DNA from: Chloroflexota bacterium
GTDB lineage: Bacteria > Chloroflexota > Dehalococcoidia > UBA2247 > RBG-13-53-26
Assembly (NCBI GenBank): GCA_003551705.1
Contig: PUNJ01000053.1
Span: forward strand, 1 to 59,324
DNA: 59,324 nt
Reading direction: 5' to 3'
Shown in pieces: positions 26,109-37,009 of this stretch (position 1 is its first letter; each line of letters opens with the position of its first letter). The translations under genes were made by a program, and so were the position numbers. The notes under the pieces were generated by a model. That model was not told where the DNA came from. It did not search any database and was given only the letters and a program-made list of their open reading frames with translations.

Positions 26109-26131
26109 TGGCTTTCTCACCTTCCTTGGTA

Positions 26132-26614
26132 CTAGGACCTTCGCCTGGCCAGTTCCTTTTCCGGCACTCTCAACTGTGTAAGACCAGTCATCGTCGCTTT
26201 GACCAGATTGATGGGATTGGAACTACCCAGAGACTTGGTAAGAATATCCTTTACGCCTGCTACTTCCAACACTGCCCGCACGCTACCCCCTGCTATCACA
26301 CCTGTGCCCGGCATCGCCGGCTTCAACAGGACCCGGGCTGCTCCGAACCGGCCAATAACCTCATGAGGTATGGTAGTCCCGGCCAAGGGTATTGCCGCCA
26401 TGTTCTTTCTGGCCACTGTCCCAGCCTTCTGTATCGCCTGGGCGACCTCTTTGGCTTTTCCCATACCGATTCCTACATTCCCCGCGCCATCGCCGACAGC
26501 CACCACGGCGCTAAAGCTCAGGTTCTTGCCGCCCTTTACCACTTTCGCCACGCGGTTAACGTGGATAAGCTTCTCAATTAACTCTTCCCTATTCCTGAAT
26601 TCGTCCGGTTGCAT
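26132..26614 (-). CDS. rpsE: ribosomal protein uS5
   Basis: 160 residues. Small-subunit protein at the mRNA entry, involved in decoding accuracy. Double-stranded RNA-binding domain with [18 protein letters not shown] and [16 protein letters not shown]-terminal domain with [13 protein letters not shown] and [12 protein letters not shown]. Seventeen bases after rplR. Confidence 0.98.
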   Translation of the reverse strand: MQPDEFRNREELIEKLIHVNRVAKVVKGGKNLSFSAVVAVGDGAGNVGIGMGKAKEVAQAIQKAGTVARKNMAAIPLAGTTIPHEVIGRFGAARVLLKPAMPGTGVIAGGSVRAVLEVAGVKDILTKSLGSSNPINLVKATMTGLTQLRVPEKELARRRS

Positions 26615-26631
26615 AAAAACTCCCCAAATCC

Positions 26632-26961
26632 TTAGAAATCTAGTCCTGCCTGCCTCGCAGCTTCAGCCAGAGCTTTGACCCGGCCATGGTACTTGAAACG
26701 GCGCCGGTCAAAACGCACCCGGGTTACGCCACTCTCCATGGCCCGTCTGGCTACTAATGAGCCCACGCGAGCAGCATCCTCTTTCTTCCCAAGATTGTCC
26801 TTCCGAATATCCGCATCCAGACTTGATGCCGCAGCCAAAGTTCGCGAATCTGCATCATCAATGACCTGGGCATAAATATGATTCAGGCTTCTGTATACGC
26901 TGAGCCGCGGTCTCGGCTCTTGTATGTGCTTCTTCCGTTTCAGAATATTCTCTCTGGCCAT
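26632..26961 (-). CDS. rplR: ribosomal protein uL18
   Basis: 109 residues. Binds 5S r[23 protein letters not shown] and the C-terminal [20 protein letters not shown] are canonical; the basic N-terminus is short, the usual form outside Proteobacteria. Two bases after rplF. Confidence 0.98.
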   Translation of the reverse strand: MARENILKRKKHIQEPRPRLSVYRSLNHIYAQVIDDADSRTLAAASSLDADIRKDNLGKKEDAARVGSLVARRAMESGVTRVRFDRRRFKYHGRVKALAEAARQAGLDF

Positions 26962-26963
26962 GC

Positions 26964-27518
26964 CTATTTCTTCTTGCCTCCTGCTCTACCGGCCTTGCCA
27001 GCCTTGATGCGGACCTTTTCACCAGCGTATCTTAGGCCCTTACCCTTATAAGCATCGGGTGGCCTGATAGCCCGTACCTTGGCCGCAGTCTCAGAGACCA
27101 ACTCCTTGTCAATCCCGCTAACTTTGAGCCGGTTTGGTGCTTCAGCCGTAATGGCAATGCCTGGAGGCGGGTTCACTTCTACCGGGTGAGAGTAACCTAC
27201 CTGCAATATGACCTTATTGCCTGATGCCTGAGCTCTGTATCCGACCCCAACAATGTCAAGATACCTGTCAAAACCCTTGGATACCCCCTCTACCATGTTG
27301 GCTGCCAGGCTTCTTGTCAGGCCATGCAATGCTCTATATAGCTTGGCGTCGCTGGGCCGGGAAACCAGCAATTGGCCGTCCTTGATCTCGAACTTCAAAT
27401 CCGGATTAAAGGACCTCTGCAACTCGCCCTTGGGCCCTTTTACCTTTAACTCATGTCCCTTGATCTCTACCTCAACTCCTTGAGGCAGTGGTATTGGAGA
27501 TTCGCCGACTCTAGACAT
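26964..27518 (-). CDS. rplF: ribosomal protein uL6
   Basis: 184 residues. Large-subunit protein near the factor-binding site, two repeated domains. Start [17 protein letters not shown], then VKGPKGELQ and the C-terminal [14 protein letters not shown]. The ATG at 27518 is chosen from family homology and a GGGTGG SD; the frame is open upstream but that part is non-homologous. Confidence 0.98.
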   Translation of the reverse strand: MSRVGESPIPLPQGVEVEIKGHELKVKGPKGELQRSFNPDLKFEIKDGQLLVSRPSDAKLYRALHGLTRSLAANMVEGVSKGFDRYLDIVGVGYRAQASGNKVILQVGYSHPVEVNPPPGIAITAEAPNRLKVSGIDKELVSETAAKVRAIRPPDAYKGKGLRYAGEKVRIKAGKAGRAGGKKK

Positions 27519-27544
27519 CGTTAAGCCACCCGATCGATTCAGAT

Positions 27545-27940
27545 TTACCAGACATAGCAAAGCAACTCGCCGCCCACATTCTGTTTCCACGCTTTCTGAC
27601 CTGTCATTATTCCCTTTGAAGTAGATACAATGGCCACACCGAGCCCTCCATAAACGCGTGGGATCTCGGACCTTCCCACGTACATACGCAGCCCAGGCCT
27701 GCTGGCCCTTTTGAGGCCGGATATGGCAGGTTGGTCCTTTTGGTAATACCGGAGGTAAACCTTGATTACGCGTCCAGGCTTGCCCTTCAGGATTTCGTAG
27801 TTGTTTATGAAGCCTTCCTCTTTGAGTATCTTCAGGATGGCCAGTTTCATCTTAGACCATGGCAGGACCACGAACTCCTGACGGACCATATTGGCATTTC
27901 TTATTCTGGTAAGCAGGTCAGCAATAGGATCAGTAATCAT
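27545..27940 (-). CDS. rpsH: ribosomal protein uS8
   Basis: 131 residues. Central-domain small-subunit assembly protein. [30 protein letters not shown] and the C-terminal [17 protein letters not shown] are standard. ATG at 27940 fits the family start and follows a GAAGAAG SD-like stretch; in-frame upstream codons are non-homologous. Confidence 0.98.
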   Translation of the reverse strand: MITDPIADLLTRIRNANMVRQEFVVLPWSKMKLAILKILKEEGFINNYEILKGKPGRVIKVYLRYYQKDQPAISGLKRASRPGLRMYVGRSEIPRVYGGLGVAIVSTSKGIMTGQKAWKQNVGGELLCYVW

Positions 27941-27950
27941 AACTACTTCT

Positions 27951-28136
27951 TCACCAACTCGATTTTCTGACGCCGGCAATTTCGCCCTTGAGGGCTAATT
28001 CACGGAAGCATATGCGGCAGATACCGAACTTGCGCATGTATGCTCGAGGCCGGCCACACAGATGGCAGCGATTGTGCTGCTGAACAGGGAACTTAGGTGG
28101 GCGTTGTGACTTCACTACTTTTGATATTTTTGCCAA
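27951..28136 (-). CDS. rpsN: ribosomal protein uS14, zinc (type Z) form
   Basis: 61 residues, the short form with two CxxC pairs (C24/C27 and C40/C43) in [21 protein letters not shown]. Small-subunit head protein. TTG start at 28136 with GAGG about 8 nt upstream in the rplE end. The short Zn form is typical of Gram-positives, Chloroflexota and thermophiles. Confidence 0.97.
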   Translation of the reverse strand: MAKISKVVKSQRPPKFPVQQHNRCHLCGRPRAYMRKFGICRICFRELALKGEIAGVRKSSW

Positions 28137-28140
28137 AACT

Positions 28141-28701
28141 CTAACCTCTCACAAAAGGCATCCCCAGGAGCTCCAATAGCCGTCTGCCTTCTTCATCAGT
28201 GCGCGCACTGGTCACTATGGTGATTTGGAGTCCCCGAGCCTTGTCTATCTTACCGTATTCGATCTCGGGAAATGTTAGCTGGTCCTTCATTCCCAAGCTG
28301 TAGTTCCCTCGACCGTCAAATGCATTCCTTGGAATGCCCCGAAAGTCTCGGATGCGAGGTAGGACCGCATTGATCAGTTTATCAAGAAATTCGTACATGC
28401 GTCTACCTCTCAGGGTTACCATCAGCCCTACGGGCATCCCCTCTCTGAGCTTGAATGCCGCTACGGACTTCTTGGCACGCCTGATCACGGGCCGCTGGCC
28501 TGTTATGGTAGCCAAGTCTGTCTGAGCACTCTCCAGCGCTTTGGCATTCTGTATAGCTTCTCCCATACCAATGTTGATCACCACCTTGCTCAGGCGCGGC
28601 ACCTCCATGATATTCACATAGTTGAAATCGCTCATCAACGCCGGTACGGTTTCCTTCTCGTATCGCTCTCTAAGTCGAGGTAATGTCTTTACGGCTGTCA
28701 T
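28141..28701 (-). CDS. rplE: ribosomal protein uL5
   Basis: 186 residues. Binds 5S rRNA and forms the central protuberance. [51 protein letters not shown] and the C-terminal [20 protein letters not shown] are standard. Overlaps rplX by one base. Confidence 0.98.
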   Translation of the reverse strand: MTAVKTLPRLRERYEKETVPALMSDFNYVNIMEVPRLSKVVINIGMGEAIQNAKALESAQTDLATITGQRPVIRRAKKSVAAFKLREGMPVGLMVTLRGRRMYEFLDKLINAVLPRIRDFRGIPRNAFDGRGNYSLGMKDQLTFPEIEYGKIDKARGLQITIVTSARTDEEGRRLLELLGMPFVRG

Positions 28702-29009
28702 TAATCAATCACCTCTTTGCAGGCAGAACAGGTGCGTACTTTTCTGTCCTCCAGGATACGGAATTTAACTCTTGAAGCTTTGTCACACTTGTTACAAAAG
28801 AACTTCACTTTGGCAACATGGATGGGCGCCTCCATCTCGATGATGCCGGCCTGCCGCACTGCACGCCTGGCCCTGGAATGCCTCTTTACCATGTTTACGC
28901 CATCCACTATAAGCCGCTGGTCCGCCGGGTACGCTGATCTGACCTTCCCCTTCTTACCTTTGTCTTTCCCGGCTATTACCAGGACTGTATCATCCTTATG
29001 TATCTTCAC
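28701..29009 (-). CDS. rplX: ribosomal protein uL24, zinc-motif form
   Basis: 102 residues. Assembly-initiating large-subunit protein with a KOW motif ([15 protein letters not shown]). The C-terminal half has CNKC and CSAC, a CxxC pair arrangement seen in many Gram-positive and Chloroflexota L24 proteins. GTG start at 29009. Four bases after rplN. Confidence 0.98.
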   Translation of the reverse strand: MKIHKDDTVLVIAGKDKGKKGKVRSAYPADQRLIVDGVNMVKRHSRARRAVRQAGIIEMEAPIHVAKVKFFCNKCDKASRVKFRILEDRKVRTCSACKEVID

Positions 29010-29013
29010 TTCC

Positions 29014-29382
29014 CTATACTACCTCCGGAGCCAATGAGATGATCCTGGTAAAGTCCTTTTCCCGCAACTCTCTTGCTACAGGACCAAAAATGCGGGTGCC
29101 TCTCGGATTGTTCTGGTCAGTCAGAATGACTGCCGCGTTGTCATCAAACTGTATGTAGGAACCATCACGACGCCGGTACGATTTGGCGGTACGCACTATT
29201 ACGGCCTTCACCACGTCGCCCTCCTTCACCATCCCTCTGGGTATGGCATGTTTCACCGAAGCCACAATGATATCGCCTACCCTGGCATAGCGCCTCCTGG
29301 TACCACCCGGTACATTTATGCACATAATCTCCTTGGCACCACTGTTATCGGCTACTTTCAGTCTGGAGTAAGGCTGGATCAT
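29014..29382 (-). CDS. rplN: ribosomal protein uL14
   Basis: 122 residues, exactly the family length. Subunit-interface protein. [36 protein letters not shown] and the C-terminal [12 protein letters not shown] are canonical. Overlaps rpsQ by four bases (ATGA). Confidence 0.99.
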   Translation of the reverse strand: MIQPYSRLKVADNSGAKEIMCINVPGGTRRRYARVGDIIVASVKHAIPRGMVKEGDVVKAVIVRTAKSYRRRDGSYIQFDDNAAVILTDQNNPRGTRIFGPVARELREKDFTRIISLAPEVV

Positions 29383-29651
29383 GAGATTTTGATCTCCTCT
29401 CCTTCCCCCTTGGTAATGATGTCCCTTACAACCCAGTGTTTGGTCTTTGAAAAGGGGCGGCTCTCTTCTATCCGCACGATATCTCCCACCCGGCAGCTGT
29501 TGGCCTCATCGTGTGCCCTGACTTTCGTCCGCCGCCGGACTATCTTCTTGTACAAAGGATGCGGAATCGGAGTTTCAATCACTACAGTTACTGACTTGTC
29601 TCCCTTGTTCCTTGTTACATGACCTACCATGGACCTTCTCTTATTCTCCAT
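29379..29651 (-). CDS. rpsQ: ribosomal protein uS17
   Basis: 90 residues. 16S rRNA-binding OB-fold protein. [38 protein letters not shown] and [19 protein letters not shown] match the family. 21 bases after rpmC. Confidence 0.98.
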   Translation of the reverse strand: MENKRRSMVGHVTRNKGDKSVTVVIETPIPHPLYKKIVRRRTKVRAHDEANSCRVGDIVRIEESRPFSKTKHWVVRDIITKGEGEEIKIS

Positions 29652-29672
29652 TGACCAACCTCATTAGCGGAC

Positions 29673-29873
29673 TCAACCGGTCTTTATCAATTCTCGCTCA
29701 CGCATAATCGTCAAAATTCTAGCTATTTTCCGTCTTGTTCGCATCACTTCACGATGGTTCACCAATTGGCGGGTGGCCAAGCGAAAACGAAGATTGAACA
29801 ATTCCTGACGGGCCTCCTCAATCTGCTTTTTCAACTCAGCATCATTCAAAGACCGAATCTCGGTGGCCTTCAT
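29673..29873 (-). CDS. rpmC: ribosomal protein uL29
   Basis: 66 residues, two-helix protein at the tunnel exit where SRP and trigger factor dock. [20 protein letters not shown] and [17 protein letters not shown] are standard. Overlaps rplP by four bases (ATGA). Confidence 0.97.
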   Translation of the reverse strand: MKATEIRSLNDAELKKQIEEARQELFNLRFRLATRQLVNHREVMRTRRKIARILTIMRERELIKTG

Positions 29874-30286
29874 TCCAGCGTCTCCTTAGTGACGAACTTC
29901 GTTTTTATGGGCAGCTTGTTACCAGCCAGTCGCAAAGCTTCCTTAGCCTGCTCTTCCTTGACGCCACTGATTTCAAATATGATCCGTCCCGGCTTTACTA
30001 CCGCCACCCAATGGTCTGGGCTGCCCTTGCCGCTACCCATTCGCGTCTCGGCTGGCTTCTTGGTCACCGAAAGATCGGGAAAAACCCGGATCCAGACTTT
30101 CACACCGCGGCGCAGGTAGTGGACAATTGCCCGTCTAGCAGCCTCGATTTGCCTTGCTGTAAGCCAGACTGCCTCTGTGGACTTGAGTCCGTACTCACCA
30201 AAACTGATTGTGCTTCCTGACATGGCGGTACCTTTCAAGCTTAGCTTGTGGGTCTTGCGCCACTTCACCCTCTTAGGCTGCAGCAT
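29870..30286 (-). CDS. rplP: ribosomal protein uL16
   Basis: 138 residues. Large-subunit protein close to the A-site t[49 protein letters not shown] and the tail [10 protein letters not shown] are canonical. Starts 14 bases inside the rpsC end. Confidence 0.98.
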   Translation of the reverse strand: MLQPKRVKWRKTHKLSLKGTAMSGSTISFGEYGLKSTEAVWLTARQIEAARRAIVHYLRRGVKVWIRVFPDLSVTKKPAETRMGSGKGSPDHWVAVVKPGRIIFEISGVKEEQAKEALRLAGNKLPIKTKFVTKETLE

Positions 30287-30977
30287 TGCTCTCTACCTCA
30301 CCGATTTCTAATTCACCAGTCGCCATTTCTTCCACCACTGGCTGGCGAAGCTCTGGAAGGACATCACCCTTGTAGATCCAGACCTTGATGCCAATGCGCC
30401 CCATCAGGGTAGCAGCCTCATATAGCCCGTAATCGATATCGGCCCGCAATGTATGCAACGGCACCCTGCCCTCGTGAAAGGTGACGGTGCGGGCGATTTC
30501 CGCTCCGCCTAGCCTACCGGAGCACATGACCTTGATGCCCTTGGCACCGGCCTGCATGGTCCGGGTAATTCCCCTCTTGATGGCACGCCTGAAGGCGATC
30601 TGGTGCTCTATTTGATTGGCTATGTTCTTGGCTACAAGGTAGGCATCCAGCTCCGGTTCGCGGACCTCCTGAATATTCAATCGAATCCTCTTCTGACACA
30701 GTGCTTCCAAGGCTTTTCGCAGTTCATCTACACGGGAACCGCCCCGGCCAATGATTATCCCCGGCCGGGCAGTATGAACGGTCACCACCACCTCATTGGC
30801 CCATCTCTCTATATCCACTTTCGAGATACCCGCTTCGGCACTGCGAGAGTTGATCAGCTTCCGTATGCGAACGTCTTCTTCAAAAAACTCTGCATAATTT
30901 TTCCTGGCGTACCATCTAGACCGCCAGTCATTGATCACACCTAATCTAAATCCTGTTGGATGAACTTTCTGTCCCAA
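30273..30977 (-). CDS. rpsC: ribosomal protein uS3
   Basis: 234 residues. Mouth of the mRNA entry channel. [15 protein letters not shown], the KH domain with [15 protein letters not shown], and the C-terminal [20 protein letters not shown] are canonical. TTG start immediately after the rplV TAA, with the SD GGAGG 5 nt upstream. Confidence 0.98.
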   Translation of the reverse strand: MGQKVHPTGFRLGVINDWRSRWYARKNYAEFFEEDVRIRKLINSRSAEAGISKVDIERWANEVVVTVHTARPGIIIGRGGSRVDELRKALEALCQKRIRLNIQEVREPELDAYLVAKNIANQIEHQIAFRRAIKRGITRTMQAGAKGIKVMCSGRLGGAEIARTVTFHEGRVPLHTLRADIDYGLYEAATLMGRIGIKVWIYKGDVLPELRQPVVEEMATGELEIGEVESNAAA

Positions 30978-31313
30978 TTATTCCTCCGTATCCACCACAG
31001 CAGTGATATGGCTCGTCCTTCTCAGGATGGGATTTACCCTGCCGCGTGCCTGAGGGCGAGACCGCTTCAGCGTGGAACCCTGGTCTATGAAGATTCCGAC
31101 TATCTTCAAATCAGATATGGCCATTTGATTATTGTTCTCAGCATTGGAAGCCGCAGACTTTATGACCTTGGCAACGGCACGCGCCGAGGGCGTCGTATAG
31201 AACTGCAAAGTTGCCAGTGCATCCTCTACCTTTCTGCCCTTGACGGCATCAGCCACCAGCCTCAGCTTCCGATGCGATATCCCAACGTACTTCGCTACTG
31301 CCTTGACCTCCAT
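30978..31313 (-). CDS. rplV: ribosomal protein uL22
   Basis: 111 residues. Its beta-hairpin lines the exit tunnel. AVAKYVGISHRKLRLVADAV, KSAASNAENN and the hairpin KRSRPQARGRVNPILRRTSHI are standard. Start overlaps the rpsS stop by one base (TAATG). Confidence 0.98.
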   Translation of the reverse strand: MEVKAVAKYVGISHRKLRLVADAVKGRKVEDALATLQFYTTPSARAVAKVIKSAASNAENNNQMAISDLKIVGIFIDQGSTLKRSRPQARGRVNPILRRTSHITAVVDTEE

Positions 31314-31588
31314 TATCGCTTCCTGTCTGACTTGGCTACGTGTCCCTTAAACGTCCTAGTCGGCGCGAATTCGCCAAGCCTGTGCCCAACCATGTTCTCG
31401 GTAATGAAGATGGGTACGTGTCGTCGACCATCATGAACGGCTATAGTCATGCCAACCATTTCTGGTATGATCGTAGACGCGCGTGCCCATGTCTTAATTA
31501 CTTTTCTCTCCCCGGACGCAGCGATGGCATCGATCTTCTTCATCAACTTGGCGTCGACATAAGGGCCTTTCTTAATGGACCTTCCCAT
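31313..31588 (-). CDS. rpsS: ribosomal protein uS19
   Basis: 91 residues. Small-subunit head protein forming a complex with uS13. [37 protein letters not shown] and [18 protein letters not shown] are canonical. Three bases after rplB. Confidence 0.98.
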   Translation of the reverse strand: MGRSIKKGPYVDAKLMKKIDAIAASGERKVIKTWARASTIIPEMVGMTIAVHDGRRHVPIFITENMVGHRLGEFAPTRTFKGHVAKSDRKR

Positions 31589-31591
31589 AGC

Positions 31592-32410
31592 CTATTTTCT
31601 CCGTTTCACTATGAATCTATCACTATCCTTGTTCTTGCGAGTCTTCGCACCCAGAGCAGGCTTGCCCCAAGGAGTCTTCGGACTCATGCCCCGTGGTGAC
31701 CGGCCTTCGCCACCACCATGAGGGTGATGCCGCGGACTCATCGCCGATCCTCGAACCGTCGGCCGGATACCTTTCCAGCGCTTGCGTCCCGCTTTGCCCA
31801 AGGTAATATTCTGGTGTTCCGGATTCCCTACCTGGCCGACCGTAGCTTTGCACGTATTCAGTATCTTCCGCACCTCATCCGAGGGCAATCTGACCAAGGT
31901 ATAGTTTTCTTCCCGTCCCAATACCTGGGCTACAACCCCGGCGCTGCGCATGATCTGTCCGCCTCTACCCGGTTTCAACTCGATGTTGTGAATATCTGTG
32001 CCACTGGGGATCCGTCCTAGGGGAAGAGAGTTGCCAACCTTGACATCTGCTTCCGGTCCTGATTCAATCGTATCGCCAACTTTCAGTCCTTTCGGAGCCA
32101 GAATGTAACGCTTCTCCTCCGGGTACTGAACCAGGGCTATGCGGCTTGAGCGATTGGGATCGTACTCGATTGCCACCACCTCGCCGGGAACACCAATCAG
32201 GTTCCGTTTGAAATCAATCATCCGTAACATCCGCTTGTTGCCCCCGCCGCGATGCCGCACGGTGATCTTACCCCGGAAGTTTCGTCCACCGCTCTTCTTG
32301 AGGGGTACCAGCAGGGATTTTTCGGGTTTCTTCTTCGTTATCTCCTCAAAGGTAGACCCGGTCATACCCCGTCTACCAGGAGATGTCGGTTTGTATACTT
32401 TCAATGGCAT
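31592..32410 (-). CDS. rplB: ribosomal protein uL2
   Basis: 272 residues. Near the peptidyl transferase centre. [35 protein letters not shown], and the C-terminal [19 protein letters not shown], containing the catalytic-centre His, are canonical. Three bases after rplW. Confidence 0.99.
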   Translation of the reverse strand: MPLKVYKPTSPGRRGMTGSTFEEITKKKPEKSLLVPLKKSGGRNFRGKITVRHRGGGNKRMLRMIDFKRNLIGVPGEVVAIEYDPNRSSRIALVQYPEEKRYILAPKGLKVGDTIESGPEADVKVGNSLPLGRIPSGTDIHNIELKPGRGGQIMRSAGVVAQVLGREENYTLVRLPSDEVRKILNTCKATVGQVGNPEHQNITLGKAGRKRWKGIRPTVRGSAMSPRHHPHGGGEGRSPRGMSPKTPWGKPALGAKTRKNKDSDRFIVKRRK

Positions 32411-32413
32411 AGC

Positions 32414-32698
32414 TTATACACCTTCAAATATCTGGATCTTCTGTCCTGGAGCCAGGGTAACGATCGCCTTCTTCCATGATGCCGTCAGGACCTGACTGCG
32501 ACCCACTCTGCGTGTCTTTCCAGGGACCGAGATCATATTCACATCAAGGACCTTCACCTTGAAGGCCTTTTCCACAGCCTGCTTCACCTGGTTCTTGGAA
32601 GCTTTGCCCGCAACTTCAAAGACATACTTGTCCTGCTCCTGAAGCATGGTGCTCTTTTCCGTGATAAGTGGTCGGCGTAGTACTTCGTACAAATGCAT
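32414..32698 (-). CDS. rplW: ribosomal protein uL23
   Basis: 94 residues. Tunnel-exit docking protein. RRPLITEKSTMLQEQDKY, VKQAVEKAFKVKVLDVN and GKTRRVGR are canonical. One base after rplD. Confidence 0.98.
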   Translation of the reverse strand: MHLYEVLRRPLITEKSTMLQEQDKYVFEVAGKASKNQVKQAVEKAFKVKVLDVNMISVPGKTRRVGRSQVLTASWKKAIVTLAPGQKIQIFEGV

Positions 32699-32699
32699 T

Positions 32700-33347
32700 C
32701 TAGTTCGCCTCTTTCCCGCTCTTTTCCCGCCCCCAGATGTTCTGGACGCGGTCCACGCCTTCCTTACTAATGATGAGATACTTGTAAGAGAGCAGGTCCG
32801 CTACGTTAAGCAGCCCGGCAGGCAGTGTCCTGGTCCCTGGCAAGTTCCTAGCGGACTTGATCACGTTCTGCTCGGCATCAGCCGTAACAACCAGGGAACG
32901 CCCCTGAACATTCAAGGCCTTCAAGGCCGACGCAAAAGCTGCGGTATTAGGAGCGTCCAGCCCAAACCGGTCGACTACTATCAATTCGCTGGATGATGCC
33001 TTAGCGGACAGAACGGAACGCAACGCCAGCCGGCGCATCTTCTTTGGCATCTTCTGCCTATAACTGCGTGGATGCGGCCCGAAAGCAACACCACCACCCC
33101 GGAGTATGGACGCCCTTCTGCTACCCCGGCGCGCCCAACCTGTGTGCTTCTGCCTGTACATCTTCCTGGTGCTGGCGGCAATTTCGCTCCTGGTCTTGGT
33201 ATCGGCTGTACCCTGACGCGCATTGGCAAGTTGCCTTACCATGGCCTGGTGAACCACCGCTTCGTTGAAAGGCACCGCGAAGACCTCGTCTTCCAATTCA
33301 AATTGTTCTACAACTTCACCTGCGAGATTACGAACTGGGACCTGCAT
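32700..33347 (-). CDS. rplD: ribosomal protein uL4
   Basis: 215 residues. Its loop lines the exit tunnel; in some bacteria it also represses the S10 operon. VRQLANARQGTADTKTRSEI, TGWARRGSRRASILRGGGV, FGPHPRSY and a C-terminal alpha/beta domain are present. Start overlaps the rplC stop by one base (TAATG). Confidence 0.98.
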   Translation of the reverse strand: MQVPVRNLAGEVVEQFELEDEVFAVPFNEAVVHQAMVRQLANARQGTADTKTRSEIAASTRKMYRQKHTGWARRGSRRASILRGGGVAFGPHPRSYRQKMPKKMRRLALRSVLSAKASSSELIVVDRFGLDAPNTAAFASALKALNVQGRSLVVTADAEQNVIKSARNLPGTRTLPAGLLNVADLLSYKYLIISKEGVDRVQNIWGREKSGKEAN

Positions 33348-33985
33348 TACTTACGCCCACCCTTCGAGGTCTTTCTAATTTCGAGAACACCGTTGTCGGC
33401 ACCAGGAACAGCCCCCTTAAGCAATAGAAGGTTCCGATTGACGTCAGCCTCCACCACCTGCAAGTTGCGTACGGTAATTCGCGCATTACCCATGTGTCCT
33501 GCCATACGCTGTCCCTTGTATACTCTACCCGGATAGGTTGTCCCGCCTATGGAACCCGGAGCGCGTCCTCTGTCCGACTGGCCATGTGTCTTCGGACCAC
33601 CGCCAAAACCATGACGCTTCATACCTCCCTGAAAACCCCGCCCCTTGGATATACCAACGACGTCAACCCTGTCGCCAGGCTTAAATATACTCACATCAAT
33701 TGCGTGGCCTACCTCAACGCCCTCGATATCACTGACTCGAAATTCGCGAAGGTGTTTAAGCTGGCGGCCGGTTGACTTCAAATGCCCCTTCTCTGGAGAG
33801 TTGAGCTTCTTCGCCAACCCAAAGCCGATTTGAATTGCCGTGTACCCATCCTTGCCCACAGTCTTGACCTGGGCCACGTAGCAAGGTCCGGCCTCTACTG
33901 CAGTCACCGGCTGGAGGTTACCGGCATCGTCGAATATCTGGGTCATGCCCAGTTTCTTACCTATAATCCCTGCAATTTTTGCCAT
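33347..33985 (-). CDS. rplC: ribosomal protein uL3
   Basis: 212 residues. Assembly-initiating protein with an extension toward the peptidyl transferase centre. [38 protein letters not shown] and [20 protein letters not shown] are canonical. Overlaps rpsJ by one base. Confidence 0.98.
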   Translation of the reverse strand: MAKIAGIIGKKLGMTQIFDDAGNLQPVTAVEAGPCYVAQVKTVGKDGYTAIQIGFGLAKKLNSPEKGHLKSTGRQLKHLREFRVSDIEGVEVGHAIDVSIFKPGDRVDVVGISKGRGFQGGMKRHGFGGGPKTHGQSDRGRAPGSIGGTTYPGRVYKGQRMAGHMGNARITVRNLQVVEADVNRNLLLLKGAVPGADNGVLEIRKTSKGGRK

Positions 33986-34293
33986 TATAATTTTATCTCC
34001 ACATCTACGCCCGATGGAAGGTTAAGCCTGGTCAATGCCTCAATAGTCTTGGACGTTGGATCCAGGATATCGATCAGCCGTTTGTGGGTCCTGATTTCGA
34101 ACTGTTCTCTCGAGTCCTTGTCAATGAACGGAGACCTGATAACGCAAAACTTCTGGATGCGCGTCGGCAGCGGTACCGGTCCGGCCACTCTGGCACCCGT
34201 TTGCTCAGCAGTTTCCGTGATCTGGGCAGCCGATTGGTCCAATATCTTGTGATCAAAGGACCTCAGCTTGATTCGTATCTTCTGTTTCGGCAT
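33985..34293 (-). CDS. rpsJ: ribosomal protein uS10
   Basis: 102 residues, the family length. Small-subunit head protein and NusB partner in antitermination. [36 protein letters not shown] and the C-terminal SGVDVEIKL are canonical. It follows fusA by one base; the tuf gene often found between them is missing. Confidence 0.98.
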   Translation of the reverse strand: MPKQKIRIKLRSFDHKILDQSAAQITETAEQTGARVAGPVPLPTRIQKFCVIRSPFIDKDSREQFEIRTHKRLIDILDPTSKTIEALTRLNLPSGVDVEIKL

Positions 34294-34294
34294 A

Positions 34295-36454
34295 TTATAC
34301 TAACCTTCCATCAGCTTTCACGATTTGCTCCATCATAGACCGGGGCAACTCCTCATAGTGCCGGAATTCGAGTGAATGGGTGGCCCTGCCTTGGCTAAGG
34401 GAACGCAAAGTTGTGGCATAGCCGAAAGCCTCTCTAAGCGGGATCAGGGCATGGATCACCCTGGTATTCCCCTGGGTATCTATACCCACAATCTGCGCCC
34501 TTCTGGAATCCAGGTCACCGAGGACATCTCCCAAAAACTGCTCAGGTGAAAAAATATCCAACTTCATTATTGGCTCGAGCAGTACCGGCTTGGCCCGTTT
34601 CACTGCATCCCTTAACGCAATCGACCCAGCCATTTTGAAGGCAATATCCGAGGAGTCTACCTCGTGGAAGCTACCGTCTACTAGGACGACCTTTATATCG
34701 ACAACTGGATAACTGGCTATTACGCCTCTTGCCAGTGCCTCTCTAATTCCCGCTTCAGTAGGAGGAATGAACTCCCTTGGAATTACTCCCTGCTTGATCT
34801 CATTGACAAATGAGAACCCCGTACCCCTCTCACCAGGTATAACCTTGATCTTCACATGTCCGTACTGGCCGCGACCACCGAACTGCTTTATGAACTTGCC
34901 CTCAGCCTCAGCAGGTGCAGTGATGGTCTCCTTATAGGCCACCTGAGGATTTCCCGTACGTACCTCAACCTTGAACTCCTGGCGCATTCTTTCCAGAAGT
35001 ACTTCGAGATGAAGTTCGCCCATTCCCGATATGACTGTTTGGCCCGTATCCGAGTCATAGTGCATTTCAAAAGTGGGATCCTCTTCGGTCAGCTTTGACA
35101 GAGCTTCGCCCAGCCGGTCCTGGTCTGCTTTGGTCCTGGGTTCAACGGCTACCGAGATTACCGGTTGAGGGAAGCGAATTGACTCTAGAAGGACCGGATG
35201 TTGAGGGTCGCATAGGGTGTCACCCGTGAAAGTGCTCTTCAAGCCCAACGCTGCTGCTATCTCTCCTGGTCCGACCTCTTCCACCTCTTCTCTCCGGTTC
35301 GCATGCATTCTGAGCAACCTACCCAGACGCTCCTTCCGTTCCTTGGCGGAATTGTATACCTGGGCCTTGGCCTTGATTTTGCCTGAATAAACACGAAAGT
35401 ATACCAGTCTGCCAACGAAGGGATCGGTAACTACTTTGAATGCCAGAGCTGCAAAAGGTGTTCTCTCTTCGGCAGTGCGTGCAGTAATCTGGCCGGTTTT
35501 CAGGTCCATACCTTCGACCGGACGGACATCCAGAGGCGAGGGTAGGAGGTCAACAATAGCATCCAAGAGTCTATGAACACCTTTGTTCTTCAAGGCGCTG
35601 CCGCACAGAACCGGTACTACACGATTGGCCAGGCAGGCCCTTCGGAGCGCTGCCTTAAGCTGTTCCACCGATGGAGAGCGCCCCTCCAGATATATGGTCA
35701 TCATTTCATCATCTTCTTCGGCAAGGCTCTCTATCAGCGAATCCCGCTGTGCGATTACCTGGTTCCGGTATTCCTCCGGTACGGGAATCTCCTCCGGCAA
35801 AACGTCGATTTCAGCAGAAAAGCGCCATGCCTTGTTCTCCAACACGTCGATCAGACCTGTAAATTCCCGCTCCTGACCAATTGGTATTTGCATGACCAGG
35901 GTTTTGGCCCCAAGAATAACCTTGATCATGTTTACAGTCCGGCCCAGATCGGCACCGATACGGTCCATCTTGTTAACAAAGCATATGCGAGGGACCTTGT
36001 AACTGTCGGCTTGCCTCCAAACCGTCTCCGACTGCGGCTCGACTCCGCTTACAGCATCCAAGACTACAACCCCACCATCGAGAACGCGGAGGCTGCGCTC
36101 AACCTCAGCCGTGAAGTCTACGTGACCGGGTGTGTCAATGATATCGATGCGGTAACCCGCCCAGAAGCAAGTTGTGGCCGCCGACGTGATAGTTATGCCA
36201 CGCTGTCGCTCCTGCTCCATCCAGTCCATAACCGCGGTCCCCTCGTCCACCTGCCCCACCTTATAAGTCCGCCCAGTCACAAAGAGTATGCGCTCGGTTA
36301 CGGTTGTCTTTCCCGCATCTATATGCGCAATGATTCCAATATTCCTGACGTGTTGCAATAGCGATTCGGACATTTCTTCCGTTTCATTCATGGAGGAACT
36401 GGAGGGACCTCCACGGGCACGATTTGCTTGTCTAACAGAAACCTTACTTACCAT
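34295..36454 (-). CDS. fusA: translation elongation factor G
   Basis: Up to 719 residues, five-domain translocase GTPase. G1 [10 protein letters not shown]2 [11 protein letters not shown]3 [10 protein letters not shown]4 NKMDR and G5 CGSALKNKG are visible; domain IV has the GRGQYGHVK segment. The maximal frame starts at ATG 36454, overlapping the rpsG stop by 7 bases, but the first ~27 residues are not EF-G-like and lack an SD. ATG codons at 36391 or 36373 give a family-like N-terminus, so the start is uncertain. Cytosolic; coexpressed with S7 and S12. Confidence 0.97.
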   Translation of the reverse strand: MVSKVSVRQANRARGGPSSSSMNETEEMSESLLQHVRNIGIIAHIDAGKTTVTERILFVTGRTYKVGQVDEGTAVMDWMEQERQRGITITSAATTCFWAGYRIDIIDTPGHVDFTAEVERSLRVLDGGVVVLDAVSGVEPQSETVWRQADSYKVPRICFVNKMDRIGADLGRTVNMIKVILGAKTLVMQIPIGQEREFTGLIDVLENKAWRFSAEIDVLPEEIPVPEEYRNQVIAQRDSLIESLAEEDDEMMTIYLEGRSPSVEQLKAALRRACLANRVVPVLCGSALKNKGVHRLLDAIVDLLPSPLDVRPVEGMDLKTGQITARTAEERTPFAALAFKVVTDPFVGRLVYFRVYSGKIKAKAQVYNSAKERKERLGRLLRMHANRREEVEEVGPGEIAAALGLKSTFTGDTLCDPQHPVLLESIRFPQPVISVAVEPRTKADQDRLGEALSKLTEEDPTFEMHYDSDTGQTVISGMGELHLEVLLERMRQEFKVEVRTGNPQVAYKETITAPAEAEGKFIKQFGGRGQYGHVKIKVIPGERGTGFSFVNEIKQGVIPREFIPPTEAGIREALARGVIASYPVVDIKVVLVDGSFHEVDSSDIAFKMAGSIALRDAVKRAKPVLLEPIMKLDIFSPEQFLGDVLGDLDSRRAQIVGIDTQGNTRVIHALIPLREAFGYATTLRSLSQGRATHSLEFRHYEELPRSMMEQIVKADGRLV

Positions 36455-36918
36455 CTGAAATGAGCAAACGCCTTGTTTGCCTCTGCCATCTTGTGCGTAT
36501 CTTCGCGTTTCTTTATCGTCGAGCCTTGCCCGCGATAGGCATCTATCAATTCAGCCGAAAGTTTGCGCGACATGGACATGCCCTTGCGTGCTCTGGCTGA
36601 AGCCAGAAGCCAGCGAATGGCAAGCGTACTGCCACGGTCCCCCTTGACTTCAACAGGGACTTGATAGGTAGCTCCGGCTACACGCCTCGGCTTCACCTGA
36701 AGCAGCGGGGTGGCATTGCGAATCGCCTGCTCCAACACATCGGGCTGCGGTTTCTTCACTTCCGCAGAAGCCATATCCAGCGCAGTGTACACGATCCTCT
36801 CAGCCGTGCTCTTCTTTCCCCACCTCATGACCTTGTGGGTCACCTTGGTGATTAACTGGCTTCCATACCTGGCATCAGGCAGGACTTCTCTCTTGACAAC
36901 TTTACCTCTTCTCGGCAT
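36448..36918 (-). CDS. rpsG: ribosomal protein uS7
   Basis: 156 residues. Head assembly-initiating protein and mRNA exit contact. [48 protein letters not shown] and [19 protein letters not shown] are canonical. ATG at 36918 is preferred over one six codons upstream because GGAG lies 8 nt before it and it matches the family start. Confidence 0.98.
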   Translation of the reverse strand: MPRRGKVVKREVLPDARYGSQLITKVTHKVMRWGKKSTAERIVYTALDMASAEVKKPQPDVLEQAIRNATPLLQVKPRRVAGATYQVPVEVKGDRGSTLAIRWLLASARARKGMSMSRKLSAELIDAYRGQGSTIKKREDTHKMAEANKAFAHFRW

Positions 36919-36936
36919 ATTTATTCTCCGATTCAC

Positions 36937-37009
36937 AAAAAAAGACTCGGGCGCACACTCCCACCACCGAACAACCGCTGCCTACACTGTTAGCCTAGGC
37001 TCCCGAGCC
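36937..37009 (-). promoter_or_regulatory. possible hairpin plus T7 tract between rpsL and rpsG
   Basis: On the minus strand GGCTCGGG (37002-37009, within the last codons of rpsL) can pair with CCCGAGTC (36944-36951, one G-U), followed by seven T (36937-36943). The loop is about 50 bases, longer than in a normal terminator, so this is at most a partial attenuator or processing site. Confidence 0.25.

Noticed and set aside
35573-36361. 262-codon plus-strand frame opposite fusA
   Set aside because: EF-G motifs on the other strand are unambiguous; the antisense frame has no domain.
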